A stretch of DNA of 64,000 nucleotides from Hygrocybe punicea (lineage: Eukaryota > Basidiomycota > Agaricomycetes > Agaricales > Hygrophoraceae), in contig OY744462.1 in the NCBI GenBank assembly GCA_963556145.1, positions 7,378,001 to 7,442,000 on the forward strand, given 5' to 3'. Made by a program: the position numbers and the translations under genes. Shown here piece by piece: positions 55,065 to 64,000 of the stretch. The notes under the pieces are model-generated. The model was not told where the DNA came from. It ran no database searches and saw only the letters and a program-made list of their open reading frames with translations. Position 1 is the first letter of the stretch. Each line of letters begins with the position of its first letter.

Positions 55065-56005
55065 TGATCTGATACATCATAAGTAACATCCAGTATCACT
55101 ATGATGACAGCCAGGTCAACTCAGATAATTTATGGTTACCTAGATGAAAATACATCACATCAAGCATATTGATGTCAATGTAGCATTAGTTGCCAACAAT
55201 GTCTTGACCACTAATTCTGGTATTCATTGGTAACCAATGATATTAGAATATCTGTTATTGAGTAATAGGAGGGGAAAAAATTCTGCCTTTTAACCATTGT
55301 CTTTCTCATTCACTTATCTTATAATGGTCTCATGTTAAATCTTCTTGGAATTTATCTGATGTTATCTCAAGGTCTTAGAATTAATTTTATCTAATCTTAT
55401 CTCAAGGTCTTGAAAGTTTATCTTATCTCACTTATTGTCTTATTGTCCAGTTTGAATGCTTAATATAAGTGTAAGGATGAAAAATTGAGACATGAACAAG
55501 ATTTTGCATTTTGTTCAACCCACAGGTGTGCAGCCAAATAGTGCCAACATATGTGTACATATTTATACAGACTCCAGGTACAAGAAAGATAGTTACTTGC
55601 CAATGGAATGCCAAATCTTAACAGTGTGACCATGCATAGATTTTAATATATCACCACATACAAAATGATTCCAGTCTTGCAATACCTCTGAGAAGAATTC
55701 ACCATCTTAACATCAGAATTACATGACATGATCTTAGAATATCAGTGTGATAGCTACAGGAATAGTGTGACAATATTCTTATCAGAATTACATGACTTTA
55801 TCTTAAAATATCAATGTGATAGCTACAGGAATAGTGTGACAATATTGTTATCAGAATTACATGACTTTATCTTAAAATATCAATGTGATAGCTACAGGAA
55901 TAGTATGACAATATTGTTATCAGAGTTCTAAATTGTGATAAGCTTATATATCACTAGATCACATGATATCAGTCAGCTATCTGTTGATAAGATCTGTCTG
56001 GAAAT
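55065..56005. other. AT-rich insertion within the Helitron
   Basis: Between FHVQFPDALFALLF (helicase side) and FQTDLIN (Rep side) about 940 bp lack Helitron homology. The stretch contains repeated CTTATCTCAAGGTCTT strings (55365-55430) and a 69-bp tandem repeat (55722-55932). Its ends are not resolved. Confidence 0.45.
55722..55932. repeat. 69-bp tandem repeat, three copies
   Basis: The unit contains ATCAATGTGATAGCTACAGG, then AATAGTGTGACAATATT and ATCAGAATTACATGA. Three nearly identical copies keep a period of 69, a multiple of 3, so one plus frame stays open across it. It is probably not translated. Confidence 0.75.
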
Positions 56006-56009
56006 CCCT

Positions 56010-59000
56010 GTGTCTCCACGTTTTCCTGATGACTAAGCCAGCAGGAGAACAACTGTTTGTTGTGACATCAGATTTAAGTTCAGAATGGTCTACTATATTA
56101 GCTTCCAAGCTAGTTGTGGACACTGAATTCCTGTCATGTTGAGTGTCAGAAACATCTGTATCATCTTTAAATACATCATACTTGTCATTGCCATCAGTGA
56201 CAAATTCTGCTGTACATTCTTTCTGACTTGCTTTAGGCTTGGAAAACTTCTCACGTTTGCATCAACTTATCCAATCATATAAGCACATATCAGCCAGTTC
56301 TTTGGGGCGGTATATATAATCATATACAGGTGATAATTCAATAATAGCACCTCTGTGTTTGATCAATGCCACCTTTTCAGCCTGCTCCAGATTGTCTTCA
56401 GAATTCCAAGCCTTTCATGCCTCATGCACATATGTTTGCCAAAAAAATGGAGCAAAGTGGTAGTTTGTGTAGTGATCAGGATTTTGTAAAAGATACAGAC
56501 AAGCCATTGGTGAACCAATTTCCATCTTAGCACTTAGATTATTGACAATTTTGGTCATGAGTCGACGTGCTTTTTCCTTTTGAGTTTCCCTACCACCGAG
56601 CATCTCACTGTTCTTCTGAAATATAGCTCGGACTGTGTCAAATATAACATAAGTTTTTAAGGCAATTTTGATAATGTAGTCTGACACATAAAGTATCACA
56701 CCTTTGATTGCAGTTCCAGACTTCAGACTTGTTACATCTGTGTTAGAGCGAGTTAGATAAGTAAGCAGAGAGGTAATAGTATTTATCATGGGCTCTGCCT
56801 TTTTCATATTAAGAGCTCCAGTTTCTGGATTGACTTCAGTGTGGCTGAATAATGGGCGAGGAAATCTTGCCTTACATTTTCCCCACTTGTTATCCATGCA
56901 CCCCACATACTGACGTGATTTGTTTTGAGAACCATCTTTATTTCTATTGGTGGAACAATGATGTATATTAGATTTGGCTAAAATGTCATCAACTACTGAC
57001 TTAAACCTATCTCCCTACATTCTCAAAGCTTGGCACATATCACAACTGCCACACTTTTCAGAACAGGAGCTAGGAGGTGCTTCAGGCAAAGTCTGGGTTG
57101 GGTCCAGATACTTAGCTGATTCTGAGGCTTCTTGAATATTCTTCAGAACTTCATCTTGAGATCCAGTAAGAAATTCACCCATGTGTGTGCTCTCTAAATA
57201 CTCAACAATTTTTTCTGGAAATCTGAAGAGGGATCCAATATGTGTTTCCTTATCTCTTGTGGTGTTAAGCATCCACGGATCCAAATCAACATGTGAAGAT
57301 GTAAAGTGAGGTGGCCTTGTTGTTCAACCGTGCCATAATAAGCTGAAGTCTCACCATATATCCCAGGATGATCTGAATTGACACCCAAAACATGCTTAAT
57401 GAAAAGGTTGATCATGAGGTGGAAGAAATGTGCACCAGCCACAGGATTTTTGGTGATCAGTCGGATACGTTCATCACTTGATCTAATTGCTGGGTCAAAT
57501 TTTTCCTTTGTATCAGCAAAGTATAAACAAATGGGATGTTTAACATCAGCTGGAGATAAAGTGATGTACCATGAAGGAGCACCACAATATGAGATCAATG
57601 ACCAAATTTCATTCCTCATAAACTTCTTGCTTGTAGTAGATCCACTCACTTTTGCTCCTACATGATCCAAATCATGAACAACCTGGTAACAATCCTTCTC
57701 TTCTTGGCTAACTGGTTTCACAATCTCTCCATCTGACAACCTCTTGGCCAATGAAGATAAAACAGTTTGGTCAACAGTTAACAGACGTCTACTTATTTCA
57801 CCAAATTTTGCTTTATCTGCAAGTAAAGAACCACCTGTTGAGCTTGCCTTCACTTGAGCATGACTGAAAGCAACAAAAGGGAAATATATGTCCGTTTGAA
57901 ATCGTTTGTCATGATACATTAGCAGATGTCGCTTGTGTTCATTATCAGACAATGATGTAGAACCTATGCCACCTATTCCATATGGAAATAACCAAGGGAA
58001 CATTTGTGGATATAGCTCTGGATTTTTATAAATAGATTCATACTTGGAGGAGTGACCAATAGCCAACATCTTACCTTCACTATTGAGATGTCTTAATGCA
58101 ATTCCTTTCAGTGAATTGATTGTCTTGGTGTCCAGGTGTTCACCAGCCAGTCCATGAACAACAAATGGACAGTCACCATGCTCAGTACCATCTTCACAAT
58201 CATTGTCAAAGACACTTGTTCCTTCTGGTACTTTATTTGTCTCTCTATGGCGATACTCAACAGAGACAGGTGGCCCATTCTCAGGATATCTTGAAAGATT
58301 ATCATACGCTATATCTAAATCATGGTAATCAGCATGGTTTAACTTCAACCATTCAAGTGCTCTTGCAACATGATTCCTTCGCACTAACAAAGGTGTGCGT
58401 TCAAAGTCTTTTTCTGTTGGCTTACAAGGTCCAGTAAACAAGATCATCAACAGGTGGGGGTAATGCTTGATACACCTTTGGGATCGGTGACTGGAAAGCA
58501 ACAACATGTGATGTCATCTTCCTCATGCCTGATGCCACTCGCACAAAACAACAGTTGTGACATACACGAGCTATAATCAACTTTTCAACAAACCGAAGGT
58601 CTGCAAGTTCCTTTGGCACACAACCTAGCCAAGGCCCCCTTGCTAGTGCAAGAGGGGGAACATTTCCTTTTCTAACACAGCTTCGACAGGTACCACAAAT
58701 CTTATCACATTGGTAATCTAGAACAGGTCCTTGATATTCTCGAATTTTCTCTCTCAAATTTTTTTCTTTCAATCCTCATTACTCCTGGAGCTTCAAGAAC
58801 ACTAAGCATGCCTTTTACACTTTTCAATCGGCTCAAATTGCTTAATGGTATGAGCTCACCACACACAGCACAGCCTGACTCTTCAAATGTACTAGGCATC
58901 AAGTCACCACAAAAGTCTGACACAACTGTATGTGCTAGTTCTTGAGACAAAGGAGGAGGAGGAAAGAAACACTCCACTTCCTCTGCTTTCTTGGCAGCAT

Positions 59001-59450
59001 ATACAGCACGTTGTCCTTCATATTTTTTGTCTAATTTTTGGTCGGACAAGGCAGCAGGCTTGAGCTTCCATTGTTGGGGTTTTGCTGCCTGCTTTATTGA
59101 AAAGACACTAACATATGAATTGCAGCTCACACAGTGGTGGTCTTCAAAGTATGTCAGTAAATTTGCTTTAGGTACATGAGAGCCAATAGAAATATGGTGG
59201 ATGTGAGCAAGTTTATGCACCATTTGAACAGGAATATATGGAATGAGGTTAAGCAGTGGTACATTTGCATGAATAAACTTCTGCATGACAGGATATGACC
59301 TCAAACCATCATTGTCAAGGTGATCAACAAAAGTGAAAACAGAATTTGGATTTATGTTATCATCACTGCTTTGAATAAATGGCAAGATTTCACTGGCAGG
59401 AAATAGATGTGACCTCCCCCCACCAACAAGTACAAAATGACAGTTATCAG
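56010..59450 (-). pseudogene. Helitron Rep/Helitron-like N-terminal part
   Basis: Motifs in order on the minus strand: HHCVSCNSYVSVF, ESGCAVCGELIPL, CGTCRSCVRKGNVPPLALA, VEKLIIARVCHNCCFVRV (DUF6570-like). Then comes the Helitron-like N domain (FPWLFPYGIGG, SYCGAPSWYITLSPADVKHP), the HUH-type HLTLHLHMLIW (about 57265), NRNKDGSQNKSRQYVGCMDN, KCKARFPRP and the two-Tyr motif LYVSDYIIK (about 56690). Frameshifts lie near 58765, 58440 and 57200 (the last one base short in an A-run). In-frame stops are TAG at 57015-57017 and TGA at 56415-56417 and 56262-56264. Rep nicks and joins the element ends in rolling-circle transposition. Confidence 0.8.
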
Positions 59451-59479
59451 TTCATGTTAAGCAAGACAAAGACAGTATT

Positions 59480-60398
59480 CACCATTTCTGAGATGAAGGC
59501 ATTGGGAACAAAAGTGTAAGGATTTGAAGATAAGCTGTGCATGGTGCAAGATGCCAAATGGTGCAAGATGCCAAAATCCAAAAGGATGGCATGCTTATAG
59601 GGAAAGAGGGAGGTGCGCAATGTGCTGAAAAAAATAGGAACGGCAAGAAGCTGCACGGTGACACGATGTACCACAGAATGGAACGCCGCTGTACAGTCAG
59701 GTTACTAAGGCTGAGTTCAAAGCGTATGTTAAAGTGATATTTGATTTGACCGAAGCAGTGCTGCCCGCAGATACAAATGAAATCCTTGGCATATCCAGCA
59801 ACATAGAAGCTGATGTAAGGGGAACAGCACAGAGCAGAAGGTCATAAAATAAGTGTGAGAGCTACAACTTGCAAGGTTGAAAGAATACGCTACTTTCCAG
59901 CAGACAACAAATATAAGAAGCCAACGAGGGGTCCTGTCCTGTCAAGTTGAAACAGGGGAGTCACAATAACAAAACAAGATCAGGGCCTTGCCCCCGCAAG
60001 CAACCCTAAGGCAAACAAGCAGACAAGAAGGTCATGGTGAGTGTGGAGGTTGCATAGATGACGATGAAGGAAGATGAGGCTCACCAGGTCATACTAATAA
60101 TAACTAAGAGAAGCCGACAAGGCCGACCTGGAAGAGATATTTAAGACTGAAGGTCACATCCTGTTGAGTTGAAACAAGGGAGTCACAATAACAAAAGAAA
60201 ATCTCTTGCTCACCGCAAGCAACCCAAAGGCAAACAGGCAGGTGGGAGGATCATGGTGAGTGCAGCAGTTGCATAGCTGACAACGAAGGAAGATGAGACC
60301 TTAAGTTTAAAGGAATCACATTGAGTGTGGAGGTTGCATCCCATTGAGTTGAAATAAATGATTTTATTATCGGATCAAGAATCCTAGCAATAAATCGG
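59480..60398. repeat. Non-coding stretch with direct tandem repeats of about 215 bp
   Basis: Segments at about 59914-60085 and 60140-60300 share AGTTGAAACA(A/G)GGGAGTCACAATAAC-type strings, CCGCAAGCAACCC, GGCAAACA and GGAAGATGAG in the same order. A third partial copy (GAGTGTGGAGGTTGCAT) follows at about 60326. A smaller duplication ATGGTGCAAGATGCCAAA occurs at 59540 and 59558. Confidence 0.6.
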
Positions 60399-61758
60399 AT
60401 GAAGAAGGTAGGGCACGCTGACAGGCAAGAGAGAAGATGCACCAGGGGGATCATTCTAAGATGGACACAACACAATGTTTGGTGGAGGTACTGTAAAAAA
60501 GGATTGAAGGTGTGGCTATGGCAAGACCACAGATTGAACGTACCTACCCAAGCCATGGATCAGAACTACGAGATGCAGAACACATGTGAGTAGGGGATAT
60601 TGTGTAACGGAAATTGGTGCAAACACTGAAACACACCCAGGTGATGCACTTGAGAAGCTCGCAGCTGAGCAAGAGGGTACAAATCGACAACTAGTGGGCA
60701 TAATGAAAGTGAGTCGACGGCAACAGGAAAGGGAATTGCTGACTTACCACACTGCAATGACTTCAAAACAGGCAACACAATGGATGCATCAGTTTAGTAT
60801 AGTACATATGGATCAGCCTCCAACTTGGTGACTCATCAAGGCACCAGTTGAAGGCGCCAGTGGCAATGGGGCAGAAGGTGCGGTGATGGAGGAGAAGGTC
60901 TTCACACTCCATGTGTGGGTTGGACCTACCGCCCTTATTGGACACAACAAAGTGAGCATTTTTGAGTGTTAACCCAAAATAAAAACCTCAGATGACTGCA
61001 ATTTAGCATTAGGCCATCTCGCTACAGATACCTTAGACAGGGCATCACGATTACAGGTTCAGGAACGTCCACCTTCAACGAGGCCATCCAGTCGGCACAA
61101 GAAATCTACACAAAATTTCACCGCCAGTTCCCAGTTGGAAAGTTGGAACCCTGGAGTCCAACGACATATGCAGGGCATCATGCGCTTGATATATCAAACT
61201 GGTATTTCACTCCCAAGAAGGACGCACCAGAAATGGCACACATACCATTCACCGAAGCTGTTGATCCACATGGTGTCCTCGAGGAAATGGCCAAGGTGAA
61301 CTACATTCATGGCAAGGAAAACGTAGTTGCTTACTACAACCGCTACATTGATGACCAGGGGAAGAAAAGGTATGGATCATCAGATCAATCAAAGGGCGAG
61401 CAATGTTGATGTGGAAATGCAGTTACGTGGAGGCCAAACCTCAAATGTTTCGCATCAGGGACCTTGTTGAAATTCAGATGTCGTTTGTCTCTGTACCGCT
61501 CAAGGGACAAAACTTCAAAATGTTGAATGTCCTACACTCGATCATGTTGCTCGATGACTCTTTCACACAGGTAAGGATTATTGCGAAAATGGCGACATAT
61601 TAATTTAATTTAAATTCACAGAATGCTCTGAGGAAACACCCGACACCAAAATTTGATCAACCGAAGCCAACACTGAAGCGGCAGGTGGGATATAATTTAG
61701 AGGACAGAAATCCGAAGAGACTCAATCTCGAGCAGAATGAGATGGAGGTGGGTGAGTG
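60399..61758 (+). pseudogene. Gene of unknown function (transposon-rich-region family), one premature TGA
   Basis: Exons seen are about 60399-60590 and 60644-60960, then 61021-61370, about 61431-61570 and 61621-61758. Motifs: QERRCTRGIILRWTQHNVWW, EMQNTC|DALEKLAAEQEG, MKVSRRQQERELLTYHTAM, VWVGPTALIGHNK, then STFNEAIQSAQEIYTKF, VNYIHGKENVVAYYNRYID, FRIRDLVEIQMSFVSVPLKG, LHSIMLLDDSFTQ and a basic C-terminus. I recall similar hypothetical proteins with RVGDIVEIQ.SF..VPLK in Agaricomycete genomes, but no function. An in-frame TGA at 60829-60831 follows PPTW, again explicable by CGA to TGA. The exon joined at 61021 does not splice cleanly, so more damage is likely. Confidence 0.5.
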
Positions 61759-61759
61759 A

Positions 61760-63900
61760 CAACAACATAGAATACGGACTTCTGTTGCACAATATGTTGA
61801 AATACATAAACGACTGCAATTTATTTACTCACATTTTCTTGTGGGAGCTGCTTTTGAGTAGACATAATGTTTGGGGCCTATTGGGCATCGGAGATGTGGT
61901 TGTATTTCTATGTGAAGGCGGCTGCAGCATTTCAATGACGTGGCACAATTTGGTGCAATCGCCGTCGCTGATGTAGGTGGATGTGTGGGGGCTGGAGCCT
62001 GTATGACTAGCAACTCGTTAGCAGTGAATGAATATATTGGTGCATCGATGAGGTGGCACCGTTTGTACAAAAGCAGTGTGTGTCACTACGCGATGTGGCG
62101 CTTTCCTGCACAGCACCCTTAACTTTGGTGGGCAGATGCACGGGCGTGTCGTGGGTGGACATGAGGTACTCGGACTACTGGCCCATGAGCATCCTCTGGG
62201 ACTGTCGGTGTCAATATCAGGAAGGACCAAATACACATCTCAGGACGTACCTTCTGATAAGTCATCTCTCCCAAATACTGCCCGTAAAGCTGCACCGAGA
62301 GCCATTCCCTCAAATTGTATTCACAAGTCAGCATAAATCCCACATATGCTCAACAACAAGACCAACCGGTGGTGGCATCATCATTGTGATGTACTTTTCT
62401 TGTTCTCCAGCTGGCATTTCTCGTCAGGCTGTGCCCAAGTGGCACATGGCAAGGTGTGGAACCACGGCCCTCGGATATTTTGACAGGCAGGCAGCGGCAT
62501 GTCTGTGCATGGTTTAGTACAACAAGAACAGACTAGCTGAATGAGCAGACTATGGATGCATATGATGCAACGGAGCCTCAGTCATTCCTCCGTGGCCATC
62601 AGCTTTGCCCATCCAGGGAGCGAAGATATTCTATCCACATAGCGCAGTGGGTGTTTGAAAGGCAGCTTGCGAAGACATTACAGTTGGTGCGGTGGTTTGA
62701 AAGGCAGAGCCAAACACAGGAAAACTTGGCATTTGCCGCAACAATAGATTTTCGGATGAAAAATTTGGCTGGGTGTGGTCCTCAAATAGACCAATCCTAA
62801 ATATACATTTAGGACTCGGAATCCAGAGTATTGGCCGTTGGGCTTCCAATGCCTGGCAGATCTATGTCTGTCACCACCTGACTTTACAGGCAGCCTTATT
62901 TTTTGCTCATTGTTAATATCTCCTTTGGCTGCTCCCCCTCACTGTTCACTTCATTTCTTCCTGTCTTTTGTACATCGCATTTCTCACATAACCCACACAA
63001 AAAAAAAACAAAAAAAAAACAAAAGTTCTTAATGGTTATGCAGCCATGTACTATGTAAATGATCAGTCCTGGGTGCCTGCTTCTGACTTACAGAGCAGCA
63101 CTGCAGACACCTTTACCCCCTTTTTTCAAGAAGATCAACTGAAGTAGCGTGATTAGAGCCGTTATAAACTTCCAAATTAGGAAAGTTATTGCTGTTTTCA
63201 GAAAGGTTGTCACATCACACGTAACACGCGAATTTTGTCACTCTGGCACACGAAACATCAGTGAGCCATTTCTCATCCAATTCTCAACATTTCCATCTAA
63301 TTCTTTCTGTTCTGTCATCCCCTCATCCCTCTCCAGGTGCACAACCAACTTTCAGGCCCCATTTCTCAAGTATGGGCACGATCAAAATTTGGGCCTTGTC
63401 ACCCTCTCAGAGAACATTTCTGGTGCATCGCGGGGAGATACCAAGCTGGAATTGGGCCGAAATAACCCAGGTATGTCCTGCCCAGATGCCCATGTAGTTT
63501 TTGTGCTGAATCACTTGAATTTTCACCATAGGAAAACCCAGATGTCACCCAATGCCGCCCTGACGCTGTGAGCGTATCTGCATTACCTAGTGGAGAGATG
63601 TTGTCCAGGAACTATATGGAACCTTTCATGGTATGTCTACCCCAGGTGCATGCGTCGCCATAAGCTGACCACACTCAGTACTCGGCTTTACAGGCAGCTT
63701 GGAACCTCTGTACTATACCATCTACCTCCAGTCATTTTTCTCGACATCTATCCATTCTGTTTGTGCACGGCTGGTCTATCCTTCATATATGAGACATGTA
63801 CTGTACTTATATAAATATATTTGTTGCTTGAGAGCCAAATCAAATCGTGTGTTACTGCGGAAACGGCCGAAGATCATCCTTCCTCCTTCATCACAACTTG
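61760..63900. other. No gene recognised
   Basis: Frames are short and domain-free. There is an A-rich tract CAAAAAAAAAACAAAAG (about 62998-63025). Intron-like signals are scattered, so decayed coding DNA is possible. Confidence 0.45.
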
Positions 63901-63901
63901 C

Positions 63902-64000
63902 ATGGGGAACGCTCGACAAAAACAAAGCCAAGGTCCCAAAGCACACCGGGCAGCTCCTGTCCCTAAGGACCTGCCGGTTGAGGCTGGCAAAAGCCCTATG
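63902..64000 (+). CDS. Possible N-terminus of an ORF running off the window
   Basis: An ATG at 63902 opens a frame that stays open to the window end (33 codons: MGNARQKQSQGPKAH...). It is basic and rich in Gln, Ala and Pro. It could be the start of a retrotransposon Gag or of a host gene. There is no domain information. Confidence 0.25.
   Translation, partial: MGNARQKQSQGPKAHRAAPVPKDLPVEAGKSPM

Larger units (their letters stand above)
51058..59450 (-). mobile_element. Helitron relic, interrupted
   Basis: The minus-strand coding region runs from about 59450 down to 51058. It is broken by an AT-rich insertion (about 55065-56005), the hAT-like element at 51129-52593 and the minisatellite at 50720-51057. 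It encodes a DUF6570-like Cys-rich region, a Helitron-like N domain, a Rep (HUH) endonuclease region and a PIF1-type helicase. The 5' TC end and the 3' CTAG/hairpin end were not identified, the latter being lost beyond the minisatellite. Confidence 0.8.

Noticed and set aside
55722..55932. CRISPR-like array
   Set aside because: It is a contiguous tandem repeat without variable spacers, in a fungal genome.

Overview
Organism and general character: the window looks like nuclear DNA of a basidiomycete, most likely an Agaricomycete. Introns are short (about 50-70 nt). Gene families typical of that group are present: CxC5/CxC6 KDZ transposons, Crinkler-type NTPases, Helitrons with a DUF6570-like N-terminus, and small secreted cysteine-rich proteins. 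Host genes are few. Most of the 64 kb is a nest of transposable elements of at least seven classes, many inserted into each other, so insertion order can be read from target-site duplications (TSDs). No tRNA, rRNA or CRISPR array was recognised.

Layout. 0-4.4 kb: an intact 8-exon Clp-like AAA+ ATPase gene with an ankyrin-like N-terminus, then a degenerate Crinkler (CRN) NTPase gene. 4.4-9.0 kb: gene-poor DNA ending in a 1.47-kb foldback MITE (TA TSD) that carries a second foldback MITE. 9.0-14.1 kb: a DIRS-like tyrosine-recombinase retrotransposon (Gag, RT-RNase H, YR) with inverted terminal repeats. 15.1-22.2 kb: a KDZ-type DNA transposon with about 220-bp terminal inverted repeats, carrying a CxC5-CxC6-KDZ transposase gene (split by a 962-bp solo LTR) and a convergent 868-aa RTC4-like accessory gene. 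23.8-28.9 kb: the main host-like stretch, with a broken FAD monooxygenase, an intact 107-aa secreted Cys-rich protein with a duplicated promoter region, and an intact secreted FAD-dependent oxidoreductase. 30.0-32.3 kb: a small gag-only LTR element with twin 162-bp LTRs. 32.3-44.1 kb: two 207-bp LTRs bracketing a composite of other insertions (CAG-rich hAT-like element, a gene of unknown function, a hAT transposase pseudogene, a BCS1-like fragment). 44.1-49.6 kb: a copia element interrupted by an intact autonomous hAT element (8-bp TSD) and by a solo LTR of the small LTR family. 49.6-52.6 kb: non-autonomous CAG-rich hAT-like elements and a minisatellite. 51.1-59.5 kb: a Helitron on the minus strand, interrupted at least three times. 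59.5-64 kb: tandem repeats, a broken gene of unknown function, and non-coding DNA.

How it fits together: the intact hAT at 45.9-49.3 kb and the non-autonomous CAG-rich elements share termini (TAGTGTTGC.../...GCAACACTA), subterminal GGTTCGG motifs and 8-bp TSDs, so the former could mobilise the latter. The non-autonomous elements also share a palindromic hairpin of about 50 bp centred on TCAATTGA, at a constant distance from the terminus and with compensatory changes between copies; this is the most novel signal I see. Older elements (DIRS, second hAT, Helitron, the 60-kb gene) are broken almost only by in-frame TGA or TAG codons that one C-to-T change would explain. This suggests cytosine methylation plus deamination, or a mild RIP-like process.

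All calls rest on reading the sequence. Family names come from remembered motifs and were not searched. Reading-frame arithmetic across introns was done by hand and closes exactly for the AAA+ gene, the KDZ gene, the RTC4-like gene and the hAT transposase.
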